A stretch of 64,000 nucleotides of DNA, taken from assembly GCF_900343025.1 (NCBI RefSeq), contig NZ_OUND01000001.1, positions 496,001 through 560,000 on the forward strand. Direction: 5' to 3'. A program made the position numbers and the translations under genes. Shown one piece after another: positions 21,111-31,452 of the stretch; the stretch's first letter is position 1; the number at the start of each line of letters is the position of its first letter. The stretch comes from Arsenophonus endosymbiont of Aleurodicus floccissimus (GTDB taxonomy: Bacteria; Pseudomonadota; Gammaproteobacteria; Enterobacterales; Enterobacteriaceae). The notes under the pieces were generated by a model. That model had not been told where the DNA came from and did not search any database. It worked only from the letters and a program-made list of their open reading frames with translations.

Positions 21111-21843
21111 TTTCTTATTGATAGGTGATTTGCTAATCGCAATGCTGCCTAAAGTGATTTTCTTGATATCAGTACCGCAAGCAATAGCTGGGCAATTTAG
21201 TGAAATTTCTTTAAGTAAGGTATTTCCGCACAAAAAACGTAGTTTGGCGCAATTTCCAGCTTATGTTCAATATTTAAAGCAAATGGCAAGGCAACAAGGA
21301 ATAAGCGAAGCAACGATCGCCCGGGCTTTTGCCAATATTTATTTTGTTCAGCGAATTGTGGCCGCAGATCGTAGGCAGCCGGAAAAGCGTGCTAACGTCA
21401 ATTTAGAAAATTATTTACAAAAAGTTTTACCATCATCCCGTATTAGCATGGCAATACAGCAATATCATAATAATAAGCATCAACTGGATATGACCAGTAA
21501 CCGGTTTGGTATTCCGGTGCAACATATTGTTACACTTTGGGGATTAGAGAGTAAATTTGGTGAAATTCAAGGACAAGAAGATGTGATTTTCGCCTTAGTC
21601 CCTTTGTCCTTTAAGGGCCGCCGAGAACTTTTTTTTAGTAAACAACTAATGGCCGCACTTAAAATTATGGATAAAGGCTATGTGTCGAAAAACCAGCGTT
21701 TAAAAGGCTCTTGGGCCGGTGTAATGGGACAAACTCAGTTTATGCCCACCTCTTATCTACATGCACTGGAATCGTTCTTACTATTTTTCATTATCTGTCT
21801 GTTTAATGGCCGACGGTATTGCTCAACAAATATAATAAATTGA
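21076..21843 (+). pseudogene. MltB-family lytic murein transglycosylase, C-terminally truncated
   Basis: The 255-codon frame has an N-terminal hydrophobic segment and then the SLT_2/MltB catalytic fold: FPAYVQYLKQMARQQGISEATI, the active-site glutamate in LWGLESKFG, and GSWAGVMGQTQFMPTSYLHA. Family members continue for another 100 or more residues (the DGDGKxDIW region and the peptidoglycan-binding end). Here the match stops after SYLHA and the last 25 codons are unrelated, so the 3' part was deleted. It overlaps the end of ycgL. The cleaved substrate would be the MurNAc-GlcNAc bond. The truncated product is probably inactive. Confidence 0.8.
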
Positions 21844-21875
21844 GTATAAGCAACAATAAATAGGAGTAAAAGACT

Positions 21876-22535
21876 ATGTATCAACACCATGATTGGCAAG
21901 GCGCTTTGCTGGATGTATCTGCTAATAAAGTGGTTTGTGTAGGCAGTAATTATGCCGAACATGTACAAGAAATGAACGCAAAGCAGCATAAAGAACCGGT
22001 CATTTTCATTAAGCCGGAAACGGCGCTTTGTGATATCACTCAACCTATTTTGTTGCCAAAAGGGCTAGGCACAGTACATCATGAAATAGAGTTAGCTGTT
22101 TTGATTGGCACGACGCTGAAACAGGAAAATGATCAAGAGAGAATTAAATCAGCAATTAAAGGGTTTGCCGTGGCACTTGATTTGACTTTACGTGATTTAC
22201 ATCAAACATTAAAAGCATCTGGCCAGCCATGGGAAAAATCCAAAGCTTTTGATGGTGCTTGCCCAATATCCGGATTTATCGCTGCTCATGAATTTGGTGA
22301 CCCACAAAAAGCGAGCTTAAGTTTATTGGTTAATAACGAAATACGACAGAAAGGAAACCCCGCCGATATGCTGACAGCCATATTACCTTTGATCAGTTAT
22401 ATATCGCGTTTTTTTACTTTACGCCCTGGCGATGTTATTTTGACAGGCACACCCAAAGGTGTTGGCCCACTAAAAGTGAACGACAAACTTACCCTTCATT
22501 TAAACGATCGAATTTTAAAAACACTAGTTATCTAA
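21876..22535 (+). CDS. ycgM: Fumarylacetoacetate-hydrolase-family protein YcgM
   Basis: Intact 219-residue FAH-superfamily enzyme, same length and N-terminus ([13 protein letters not shown]) as E. coli YcgM. The metal-binding acidic residues lie in [12 protein letters not shown] and [13 protein letters not shown], with the C-terminal [15 protein letters not shown] typical of acylpyruvate hydrolase/oxaloacetate tautomerase members. Likely role: handling reactive oxo-acids such as acylpyruvates or enol-oxaloacetate. It forms a tight same-strand block with ycgN (19 bp gap) and an acetyltransferase. Confidence 0.94.
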   Translation: MYQHHDWQGALLDVSANKVVCVGSNYAEHVQEMNAKQHKEPVIFIKPETALCDITQPILLPKGLGTVHHEIELAVLIGTTLKQENDQERIKSAIKGFAVALDLTLRDLHQTLKASGQPWEKSKAFDGACPISGFIAAHEFGDPQKASLSLLVNNEIRQKGNPADMLTAILPLISYISRFFTLRPGDVILTGTPKGVGPLKVNDKLTLHLNDRILKTLVI

Positions 22536-22554
22536 AAGAGGATTTTTATTTTAT

Positions 22555-22986
22555 ATGTCTCAGTCTTTTTGGCAGCGCAAAACGTTAGAACAGATGACTG
22601 ATGAAGAGTGGGAATCATTATGTGACGGTTGTGGGAAATGTTGTATGCATAAATTACTGGATGCAGATACCGATGAAATTTATTTCACCAACGTGGCATG
22701 TGATCAATTAGATCTTAAAATCTATCAGTGCAAAAACTATGTAGAAAGATTTCGTTATGAACCAGATTGTATCAAATTGACAAGGGATAATTTGACTACC
22801 TTCCGTTGGTTACCTAACACCTGTGCTTATCGTTTAATTGCTGAAGGAAAACCGCTGCCAGCTTGGCATCCACTAAAAACCGGTTCAAAATTAGCCATGC
22901 ACCAAGCTAAAATATCCGTTCGGCATATTGCGGTTAGAGAAATTGAGGTGATGGATTGGGAAGATCATATTATTAATACCCTTTGA
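22555..22986 (+). CDS. ycgN: UPF0260 family cysteine-cluster protein YcgN
   Basis: Intact 143-residue protein of the UPF0260/YkgJ-type family, nearly the same length as E. coli YcgN. The hallmark is the N-terminal cysteine cluster [10 protein letters not shown], with further conserved Cys at 56, 65 (approximate numbering) and in PNTCAYRL, suggesting a metal or Fe-S site. The molecular function is unknown. It follows ycgM by 19 bp and precedes the GNAT gene by 13 bp, so the three are probably co-transcribed. Confidence 0.92.
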   Translation: MSQSFWQRKTLEQMTDEEWESLCDGCGKCCMHKLLDADTDEIYFTNVACDQLDLKIYQCKNYVERFRYEPDCIKLTRDNLTTFRWLPNTCAYRLIAEGKPLPAWHPLKTGSKLAMHQAKISVRHIAVREIEVMDWEDHIINTL

Positions 22987-22999
22987 TCCTAGAGAAAAA

Positions 23000-23455
23000 A
23001 TGGAAAACCATTATTTAGAACAACATGTCAGATTAGCTAATGTTAATGATATTGCATCACTTTTTGCTATTCGAACCAGTGTAAAAGAAAATCACCTTTC
23101 CAAAAAACAACTCATTGATAAAAGAATTACACCTGACGCATTACGCGATATTTTGTTTGCGTCACCTTGTGCCTGGATTGCGGAAATAGCTGGCAATCCT
23201 ATCGGTTTTTCTATGGCGGATATGGAACAAGGCGGTATTTTTGCTTTATTTGTTCGTCCTGAGTTTGCTGGGCAAGGTTTCGGCAAAATTTTATTAGCCA
23301 AAGCTGAAACGTTTCTTTTTCAACAATATAAAAAAATTTGGTTAACGACTGATGCTGCGAGTCGTCAGGCCTGCGGTTTTTATCAAAAACTGGGTTGGTT
23401 GCCGGTTGAAAATTTAAAAAATGGAGAAATACGACTGGAAAAGTTGATTAATTAA
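23000..23455 (+). CDS. GNAT-family N-acetyltransferase
   Basis: 151-residue single-domain GNAT protein. The acetyl-CoA pyrophosphate loop is FVRPEFAGQGFGKILL (Q/RxxGxG/A type), followed by AETFLFQQYKKIWLTT and a C-terminal block ACGFYQKLGWLPVE typical of the fold. The substrate cannot be told from sequence. Complete frame, 13 bp downstream of ycgN on the same strand, ordinary codon use. I do not recognise a named orthologue. Confidence 0.85.
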   Translation: MENHYLEQHVRLANVNDIASLFAIRTSVKENHLSKKQLIDKRITPDALRDILFASPCAWIAEIAGNPIGFSMADMEQGGIFALFVRPEFAGQGFGKILLAKAETFLFQQYKKIWLTTDAASRQACGFYQKLGWLPVENLKNGEIRLEKLIN

Positions 23456-23512
23456 TATTATTGACTTGATTATTTTATTAGTCATCTAAAATTGGTCAAA
23501 AATATCGTTGTG

Positions 23513-23671
23513 ATGGCTAATTTCTCAAGTTACCTAAGAAACTCATTATCAATTATGGCGGTTATATTCAGTAATCGACAACTGCAAGTTACTTGGCTGT
23601 TAGCGGCAGTTGCTGGTAGTATTGCACTTTGGATCATTCATTGGTTAATTAGCAATAGTTTTGAGCCATAA
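23513..23671 (+). CDS. Possible small single-span membrane protein
   Basis: A 52-codon frame starting ATG 23513 with a polar N-terminus and one strongly hydrophobic segment (QVTWLLAAVAGSIALWIIHW) followed by a short polar tail. No good ribosome-binding site and no recognised family. It could be a genuine small membrane protein, a remnant of a larger one, or chance in AT-rich DNA. Listed because of the clear transmembrane pattern. Confidence 0.3.
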   Translation: MANFSSYLRNSLSIMAVIFSNRQLQVTWLLAAVAGSIALWIIHWLISNSFEP

Positions 23672-23734
23672 GCGCTCTAAAGCACTCATGGCAATGAGCT
23701 GCTAGAAACCCTAGCAATAAATATTGTTTTAATG

Positions 23735-24436
23735 TTAAAGATTAACTTTCAATTTTATTATCACACGGGGCTCTCCTTGAGCAATCTGTTTAATATCTTG
23801 TAGAGTTGTTTCGCTAATATTATTGAGCGCTTATTCGGTTAAAAAAGCCTGGTGTCCAGTGAAAAGAACATTATGGCAGGCAGATAAGCGGCGAAAAACG
23901 TCATCTTGGATCACATCATTCGATTTATCTTCGAAAAATAACTCACCTTCATTTTCGTATACATCCATCCCTAAGGCGCTAACTTTTTGTTGTTTTAGTG
24001 CTTCGATTGCCGCATTAGAATCAATTAAGCCTCCACGGCTGGTATTGATCGCCATAACCGTATCTTTCATTTTATTGAAGGATTGTTCATTGAGTAAATG
24101 ATGATACCGGTACCGATAATGCCAGCAGTACGATTATGGTACGCGTACAACTTGAATGCCCAATTTTTTTGCCGTAACTAAATCGACATTATTAAATCCG
24201 GTACAACGTAAAGCTAAAATTTTAACATCCAGCTTTACAAGCTCTTTAAGTACTGCGGGACTGGCATCATCATTAACAAATATACAAACCGCATCAGCAC
24301 CTGCAGCATTTTTAGCAGTTTGCGGTGTGAGTGGAAAATCAAAGTACTCGATATCAAAATTAAAATGACCCTGTTTATTGATTTGATCGAAATGAATGCG
24401 GGCGTATTGTTTTATACTATAAGAAACGACTTTCAT
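23735..24436 (-). pseudogene. ldhA: Fermentative D-lactate dehydrogenase LdhA, large internal deletion
   Basis: LdhA reduces pyruvate to D-lactate with NADH (about 329 residues). ATG 24436 reads MKVVSYSIKQYARIHFD and follows the family to GIQVVRVP, then stops at 24134. About 110-120 codons are missing: a trace of TAGIIGTG (the NAD-binding glycine loop) is joined directly to a trace of HHLLNEQSFNKMKDTVM. The last part (NTSRGGLIDSNAAIEALK, FTGHQAFLTE) is open, then an in-frame TAA is followed by the expected ALNNISETTLQDIKQ up to 23735. Most of the nucleotide-binding domain is gone. Confidence 0.94.
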
Positions 24437-24670
24437 TGGAGGCTCCAATATAAAATGAGTATAACTTTTGCACCTATAGCGATAAATGTGCTTAGTGTTA
24501 ATAGAATGGCACAAATAGAGAATTATATGAATCGATGGATAAAAATTTGTTGATAACATCGCTAACGTAGTTGTGTTGTAAATCTATTAATAAGATAGAT
24601 CAATATTAAAGATCCATTATTATGGTTTTAATGAGGTTGATTAAAACAAACGAATAGTAGAGAGCCTAAA

Positions 24671-27225
24671 TTAATAAAATATATTATTTTGCTATTCATA
24701 ATCTTGTTTTTTATTGTTATCACCAGCTGGTTTTCAATCCCGCATTGGTTACCTAGAGTCAGTCAATTATGGCTACCCAAAGGTGCAACATTGTCAATGA
24801 CATTACTGAAAATCACCGGCAAAGGGATTGCTGTAGCCGATATGAAAATCGCACTAGGCAACTGTGAATGGGTCAAGGTGGATCAATTAACTGTTTCTTC
24901 GGCAACTAAATGGCCAACAAAATGGATAATTCACGCTCAATCGTTAGTGAGTGACAATAATTGCTTATCCCAGTTAACAGACGATCAAGCTACACAATCT
25001 TAAATAGATATAAAACAGATCATAACCTCAATCCCGTCAATGGAATTAATAATTGAGCAACTTGTTTTACATCCCTGGCCATTTTTGGCTGGCAAACTTC
25101 AGTTACAAGTAAGTCAAAGTCATCACTTGCACATCGATTATCAAGGTGAAAATGTACAATTTGTGGCACGAACGACCACGGCAGATTATTTCAATATAGA
25201 GCATATGTTTCTTCGGCTGAATGAAGATACGGTTAATTTAACCTGTAATATCGCGTTACCATTGAGTTCGACATTAATTCCCCAACAAGGAAAAGTTGAC
25301 GCGACTTTAACAACTAATCGCTAGCTAAACCGATAGTTGCGCAATTAAGTTGAGCAAATCGCTCAGGGACTTTACAGCTAACAGAATAACAGTCTCAAAT
25401 GCCATTCCTCTTTCTGCCCTGGCAATTAGATGACCAGTATTTGACTATTAAGCAAGGAAAATGGCGTTGGCAAAATGGTGATCAGTTATTATCAGGAAAA
25501 ATCAATCTTCGTCTGGCTAATTGACGTGATAATTTAGCTGATATGCGTAATTAGTGGCCGCGCTAATATGCTGATGACGGGTGGGGAAGCAAAGCTAATT
25601 TAGTGCTGACTGTTGAGCAGGGTAAATTAGATTGGCTAAATAGCCATATTCCATTTCAATTAATGGAACAGGTTAAAATTAATGATCTGATTATTGATAT
25701 GCGAACCCCAACCCTGATTTCAGGTCCATTGTTCGCTCCGCGTATTACTTTTTTACCATCATCATTAATTAGAACGTATGGCAAGATAAATAAAACATTA
25801 ACGCTTAATAAACTACGTCTGCCGTTAGCGGGCACTTATTTGACGGCACAAGGGGTAACAGGGCGTTTTCAGGCAATCGCTGTTACAACTGACAGCTATT
25901 GTGGGGTAAGGTAAAATTACGTTTTGATGGACAAGCCAATAATTTTAAACCAGACCAATGGCGATGGCGTTATTGGGGCCATGTACAATTACCCCCCCCT
26001 TTAATGCCAATTGGGATCTTAGCGGTGATGGTTACTGTATTAACTCTTTATTGGTGGTAAACAGATTGAATACCGGATTTGATAAAATTCAGTATGGGAT
26101 GGTTAATATGTTTCATCCCCGTTTAACACTATGAAAACCCTTAAAATGGCAACGTGATGCTAAGCGAGCTTATTTTACGTACTAATCGAATACAGTTTGG
26201 TCAAGAGAGTTTTTTACCAGCAACCGCGATCACAGCTAAAGTAACTGGTCGCAATCCAGCCGATTTCCAATTATCGGTAGCACTATCAGCGCAACAAATA
26301 GGTCCAATTCCATTTTTTATCCGATGGGATGGTATTCGATTAAGAGGAAATGCACGTTGGCAAAATCAGAGTGTATTAGCATTTCAATCGTTGATCCCAG
26401 CAGATTTGGCTATCACCTTGCGAGAAGGTAATTTTTATGCTCAAACTGCATTTTCTGTGGCGCAAGGTCAAGGGGTGATGATTGCTGGTGGCCATTGGTC
26501 GGTTACTAATACTGGATTGTGGTTAAAAGATGGTAGTGTTGATGGGATTGATTTTATTTTACCCTGGCATTTACAAAATAGTCGCTGGCAGCTGGGGACC
26601 AAGTCACCGATCCAAATTAGGATCAAACAGGTAAAAAGTCTATTTGATATGCGCAATATAACGGCTGATCTTTATGGCTATTATCCAGCTAACGCACAAT
26701 TCCCTTTAGTGTTACGGGCAGCTAAATGTTGATTTGTTAGGCGGTGCTGTTCGGTTAGCTAAATTATGTTGGCAGCAAATAGCGCCGGTCATACTCACTA
26801 TTGATCGAATAGATTTAAGTCAATTATTAACTCGCCTTAGAACCACGACTCAGGTTGCGATGTCAGGAAAAATAAGTGGTCAATTACCTTTCTTCCTGAA
26901 TAATCCGGATTGGATTGTGAAAGAAGGGTGGCTAGCAAACTCAGGCAATATTACCTTAAGATTAGGAAAAGAGTTAGTGGATTCTATCGGGGAAAATCAT
27001 TTATCTGTTAGAGTTGCTATGGCCTGGTTACGTTATTTGGAAATAAATCGTAGCCAAACCGAAATTAGTCTGAGTAATCTGCGGGATATCACGCTGAATG
27101 CTCAAATATTAAATTATTGCCATTAAGAAAATATCTTTCAATTGTGGTGCAGTCTACAATTTGCTAATAATTTAGGCGATTGGTTAGAAAAAAATATTTC
27201 GCTAAAAAAAAGTGAAAATCAGTAA
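24671..27225 (+). pseudogene. ydbH: AsmA-like envelope protein YdbH, multiply frameshifted
   Basis: YdbH (879 residues in E. coli) is a large bridge-like AsmA-family protein thought to carry phospholipids to the outer membrane with TamB and YhdP. The region starts with a membrane anchor at about 24671 (no clear start codon) and carries recognisable blocks in several frames: GLANSGNITLRLGK-like WLANSGNITLRLGK, WDGIRLRGNARW, NITADLYGYYPANAQFP, and a C-terminus SLQFANNLGDWLEKN. At least seven frame changes or stops separate the pieces (near 25004, 25325, 25525, 25915, 26130, 26730 and 27125). The final stop overlaps the ynbE start by one base. Loss would leave transport to TamB/YhdP paralogues if present. 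Confidence 0.9.
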
Positions 27226-27419
27226 TGAAAACGCAAATTTGGTATATGCTGATCTTATCAGCGACATTTTTATTAACAAGTTGTGTTCGGTTAGAAGTGG
27301 CAATACCGGATAAGCCAATAAATATTAATATGAATGTCAAAATTGAACATGAAATTAAGATTAAAGTTGATCGCAAGGTTGAGGGGTTACTAAAAAATAA
27401 TAGTGATCTTTTTGGATAA
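27225..27419 (+). CDS. ynbE: Small lipoprotein YnbE
   Basis: Intact 64-residue lipoprotein with a signal sequence ending in the lipobox LTSC and a conserved mature part (NINMNVKIEHEIKIKVDRKVE). In E. coli YnbE is an outer-membrane partner of YdbH in intermembrane lipid transport. It overlaps the stop of broken ydbH by one base and is followed 8 bp later by broken ydbL, so it is the only intact gene of the ydbH-ynbE-ydbL operon and probably lacks its partner. Confidence 0.9.
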   Translation: MKTQIWYMLILSATFLLTSCVRLEVAIPDKPININMNVKIEHEIKIKVDRKVEGLLKNNSDLFG

Positions 27420-27427
27420 CAGATGAC

Positions 27428-27764
27428 ATGATGAAAAAATATATTTTATCTTTTTTATTGATATTGATGAGTGTCATTGTTAGTTTTTCTGCCTTAAGCT
27501 TGTCAATTAGTGAAGCCAAGCAGCGTGGGCTGGTCGGCGAAACCCTAACCGGTTATCTGGCAGCAGTGGCAAAAGATAATGCTGAAGTGAACCCATTTGT
27601 TAGCAGCATTAACCAGGCTCATGAACAAAAATATGCTGAAATTTGCGCAAAGTAATCAACTTAAGACTGAGCAAGTGGCCAAAATTGCCGGCCAAAAATT
27701 AATAGATGGGGCGAAAAAAGGTGAATATATATTAGGTATTAACGGTCGCTGGACACAAAAATAA
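27428..27764 (+). pseudogene. ydbL: DUF1318 protein YdbL, frameshifted
   Basis: Secreted protein of about 108 residues in E. coli, encoded with ydbH and ynbE and thought to modulate their lipid-transport bridge. The start (27428, possibly the next ATG) gives a signal peptide and the block SEAKQRGLVGETLTGYLAAV. The frame is lost near 27640, and the C-terminal half (SNQLKTEQVAKIAGQKLI, GEYILGINGRW) is one frame over, ending at 27764. A single frameshift makes the product stop at 75 residues. Confidence 0.9.
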
Positions 27765-27871
27765 GATACTATAGCACTCTATTATTTTGGCAAAAAAGAG
27801 TATGTGTCAGTGATATCGTGTTTTGATGGTCAACTCAGCAAACATGCCCCTTCAATAAGGTCTAGTTAAAC

Positions 27872-29371
27872 GTGAACTCTGATTTAATAGCATTATATGC
27901 TGATATTGAAAAGCCATTATTGCGTGATCAATTGTTATTAAAAAAACGCTTAGCAGGGATAATGAAAAATCTCACCAATCGGTTATTGAATTAGTTAAAA
28001 CGGATATTGCTGCCGGACAGAAAAAATTCCTCAGCGGCAAAGTTGCGCTTCCAGCAATTATTTATCCAGAAAATCTCCCTGTCATTGAGAAAAAACAGGC
28101 AATTTATCAGACGATCCGTGATCATCAAGTGGTCATTATTGCCGGCGCCGGTGAGACGGGGTCGGGCAAAACAACCCAGATACCAAAAATTTGTTTAGAA
28201 CTTGGCCGAAGGATAAAAGGCTTAATTGGTCATACCCAACCTCGTAGGTTGGCTGCGCGCTCAGTTGCTAACAGGATCTCTCAGGAGCTTAATATCCCTT
28301 TAGGTAGTGCTGTTAGTTATAAAGTCCGTTTAATTAATGACAGATGGAATTTTATTAGTAGAATTACATAATGATAAATTATGACTGCAATATGACACAA
28401 TAATTATTGATGAGGCGCATGAACGCAGCTTAAACAGTGATTTTATTCTGGGCTATTTACGCCAATTATTACCTAAACGCCCTGATTTAAAAGTTATTAT
28501 CACCTCAGCGACACCATCGATCCCGCGCGTTTTTCCCAACATTTTGATCACGCGCCGATTGTTGAGGTATCAGGAAGAACTTATCCAGTAGAAGTTAGAT
28601 ATCGGCCAATTATTGGTGACAGCAACGATAGTCATCGCGATCAGCTTGATGGCATAATCGATGCGGTTGATGAATTAAGTCAACATACTATTGGCGATAT
28701 TTTGATTTTTATGAGTGGTGAGCGTGAGATTCTGGAATACCGCCAAAGCACTAAATAAGCTTAACTTAAAACATACCGAAATATTGCCGCTTTTTGTTCG
28801 TTTATCTAACAGTGAACAGAACCGTATTTTTAATATCATCCAGGCAGAAACCTCATTGACTGTTCCTAGTATTAAATATGTGATTGATACCGGTTATGTG
28901 CGCATTAGTCGTTATAGTTATCACACAAAAGTACAGCGGTTGCCGATCGAACCAATCTAATCTCACAAGCTTCGGCTCAACAGCGTAAAGGGCGCTGTGG
29001 CCGCTTCTCTGCAGGGATCTGTATTCGTTTGTACTCGGAGAAGATTTTTTAGCTCGCCCTATGTATACCAATCCTGAAATTTTACGTACCAATCTGGCTT
29101 CGGTTATTTTGCAGATGATGGCGATTGGACTAGGTGATATTAATCAATTTCCTTTTATTGAAATGCCTGATAAACGTAATATTCAAGACGGCATTCGATT
29201 ACTTGAAGAATTAAACGCTATTGCTAATAAAACCGCTACTGGTGGCGATTATCAACTGACAGAAATTGGTCGTCAGTTGGCACAATTGCCGCTCGATCCA
29301 CGTTTGGTACATATGGTTTTAGAGGCGATCTGGCCTATTTAAATTTATGGGATTTTGTTAATCCGATAATC
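27872..29371 (+). pseudogene. hrpA: DEAH-box RNA helicase HrpA, 5' third only and broken
   Basis: E. coli HrpA has about 1300 residues and processes fimbrial mRNAs and rescues stalled ribosomes. Here about 1.5 kb remains. Visible blocks include [21 protein letters not shown] (Walker A), [61 protein letters not shown] and LRTNLASVILQMMAIGLGDI, spread over several frames. After LPLDPRLVHMVLEA the sequence jumps (about 60 codons lost) to DLAYLNLWDFV and then leaves homology, so the C-terminal two thirds is deleted. Confidence 0.92.
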
Positions 29372-29453
29372 ACATTAGCAAATGATAACGAAGAAAACAT
29401 GGCCATGATTAATGATAATAAAAATTTTTTTATTGTTCCTACTATTTAGCTTA

Positions 29454-29950
29454 TTAATAAGTTATGGTAAAGCTGACCGTTGAAGCGACTAATCCTGCTT
29501 CAACTTTATCTGCTGTAGCGACGTATTTTGCGATAAGTTCTAAATTGTGGGTATTATTGTTATTATCTGTAAGTATTTTTTCATTCATTTTGATAAGGTT
29601 ATTTTTATTGTCATAAATGCCAATTGCGATACTTTTTGCATAATCATCACCAGTTTGATTGGCTATCAATCCATCATTTGTAAGACCATGTGTAGCGTCA
29701 CGGAATATAACACTGATATTGTCTGTTGGTTAGCAATTGGATAGTGAAATATTGAAAGGTTTGCCTATAGATATATTATTTTTCTTTTGAAAATTATTAT
29801 TGATAGTGTATCTAAGATAACTGTTTGATTTTTACTATTTGCGGTGACCTGGAAGGTAGAACCAGTAAGTTCTCCATGAAAAACGATCGAGCCATCATTA
29901 CCATAAGCAGAAAATTGGCACAAAAAAACTACTGACAATGATAATGTCAT
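29454..29950 (-). pseudogene. Fimbrial major-subunit-like protein, broken
   Basis: The minus strand gives a signal peptide and the chaperone-usher subunit start (GNDGSIVFHGELTGSTFQV) from 29950. Frame changes near 29800 and a stop near 29717 precede GKPFNISLSNC and DNISVIF, and the C-terminal part (SIAIGIYDNKNNLIKMN, STVSFTITY with the penultimate Tyr donor pattern) runs to 29454. The first of the two usual cysteines is missing while the second (SNC) remains. It resembles the intact neighbour at 30413 and is probably a decayed paralogue. No usher or chaperone gene is in the window. Confidence 0.82.
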
Positions 29951-30412
29951 AAATAATTTACGTATATTATTACTTATCCTTTATTTAATAAAAATATAAC
30001 TCAACTAAATGATCTATATTATACGATTACAAAACTAATTAATTTTGTAAAAACATAACAAATTATTTTCAATCAGGGGAATATTAATGTTATTATTTAA
30101 AAAATAAATATTTTTAATAAATCACAAGTTTTATTTAATGATTAATGCTATTTTTCATAAAAAATATAGTTATAGAAAACAAAATGAAAATATAACTAGA
30201 TAGAGTTACATTAAATTTTTATCATGAATTAATATTACATTTTTTATTTTCACTTTTAATATTATTTTTTTGAATTTAATTGACGTATTTATATTTTATA
30301 AAATGATGAAATATGCAAATGATAAAATAATCCTATTTTATGTAATAATTTTATTTAATTAAAAAATAAATGGCATAAAAAAAATAGCAAGTTTGCTATT
30401 TTTTCTGTTTTA
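29951..30412. other. AT-rich spacer between the two fimbrial genes
   Basis: About 460 bp, extremely AT-rich, no coding signal. At its right end (30379-30404) is a terminator-like hairpin belonging to the gene at 30413. Confidence 0.5.
30379..30404 (-). terminator. Hairpin terminator after fimbrial subunit gene
   Basis: Self-complementary AAAAATAGCAA / TTGCTATTTTT around a two-base loop, A-rich on one side and T-rich on the other, so it can terminate in both directions. It lies 9 bp after the minus-strand stop at 30413. Confidence 0.65.
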
Positions 30413-30931
30413 TTAGTTATATACTAATGTGAAATTTGCATTAGCTTCTACTTTTCCTGGTAAAAAAATATCTTCTGTTGCAACATATTTTGCAATAAAT
30501 TTTAAGATGGCTATTTTATCGTTAATAGGATAAACGCCAGTTTTATGATTCAACGAAATATAACGTTCACTATTATTATATATTCCAATAGAAACACCTG
30601 TTGCATAACCATCTCCTTCTTTAATAGCGAGCAACTCATTATTTATTTCATCTTTAACACCATCGAATATGACAAAGACCTCTTGACTATTATTAGGGAA
30701 ATTGTTAATTTCAATATTAAAAACAGTCGGTGAAGCTGTGTCATGTACTTTTTTAAAACTATTTGTTGCCACAGTGCCTAATGATACGGTTTGATCTTTA
30801 GTAAGTGCTCTAAACGTACAAGATGATTGAATAATTTCACCGGTGAATTTTATATTTCCATCTGATGCATGAGTAGTAAATTGGGTTAAATAAAAAATTG
30901 ATAAAAAACTAGTCATTAATAAGTTACGCAT
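30413..30931 (-). CDS. FimA-family fimbrial subunit, orphan
   Basis: Complete 172-residue pilin-like protein with signal peptide (cleavage near THA-SDG), the N-terminal donor strand and first beta strands (GNIKFTGEIIQSSCTFRA), and the C-terminal beta-zipper FTLVYN with penultimate Tyr. Unlike typical FimA proteins only the first of the two disulfide cysteines is present; where the second is expected the sequence reads VFNIEINNFPNNS. Without a chaperone or usher nearby, assembly would rely on a locus elsewhere. The frame is intact, so it may still be expressed. Confidence 0.85.
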   Translation of the reverse strand: MRNLLMTSFLSIFYLTQFTTHASDGNIKFTGEIIQSSCTFRALTKDQTVSLGTVATNSFKKVHDTASPTVFNIEINNFPNNSQEVFVIFDGVKDEINNELLAIKEGDGYATGVSIGIYNNSERYISLNHKTGVYPINDKIAILKFIAKYVATEDIFLPGKVEANANFTLVYN

Positions 30932-31452
30932 AGTTTTAACCTTTTATTTTTTGAATAATAAATATCATTACTGTTTTCTTTTTAAGAATACTGTTATTTT
31001 TTAAGCAAGAGGTATTTTAGTAGAGAAATAATAATTATTTTTTCTTTAAGCTAAGTGAGATAAAGGATATAAGGTATTAAAAGAATATTAAAAACATTGA
31101 ATTAAAAAACTAATTTCCTAATTATAAAATAATTTTTTTCTGTAGTTATTAAATAATAGTTATTTTATAAAATATGCAGGATAGATATTAATCTATTTTA
31201 ATTTTACTAAAAAATTATCTTTTTAATACTATTTATAATAAATAGTCAATTTTGTTAGCTACTAATAGCGAGCCTAAGAAATCATGGTTTAATCTAAATT
31301 TATTTACAACATATTTTTATAGGCAATAAGTCAAAAAATCAGCACGCTAACTATCAAAATAGAACTTTTAAATTGAAAATTTACTATATAAATAGAAAAA
31401 CCAACATAGTCACTTGATTGCAATTATGTTGGTTATAGTTAAATCTATTTAA
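30932..31452. other. AT-rich region without genes
   Basis: About 520 bp upstream of the fimbrial gene and downstream of ydgI. It contains long A and T runs only; I see no coding, RNA-gene or repeat signal. It should include the fimbrial promoter near 30932-31050. Confidence 0.4.
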
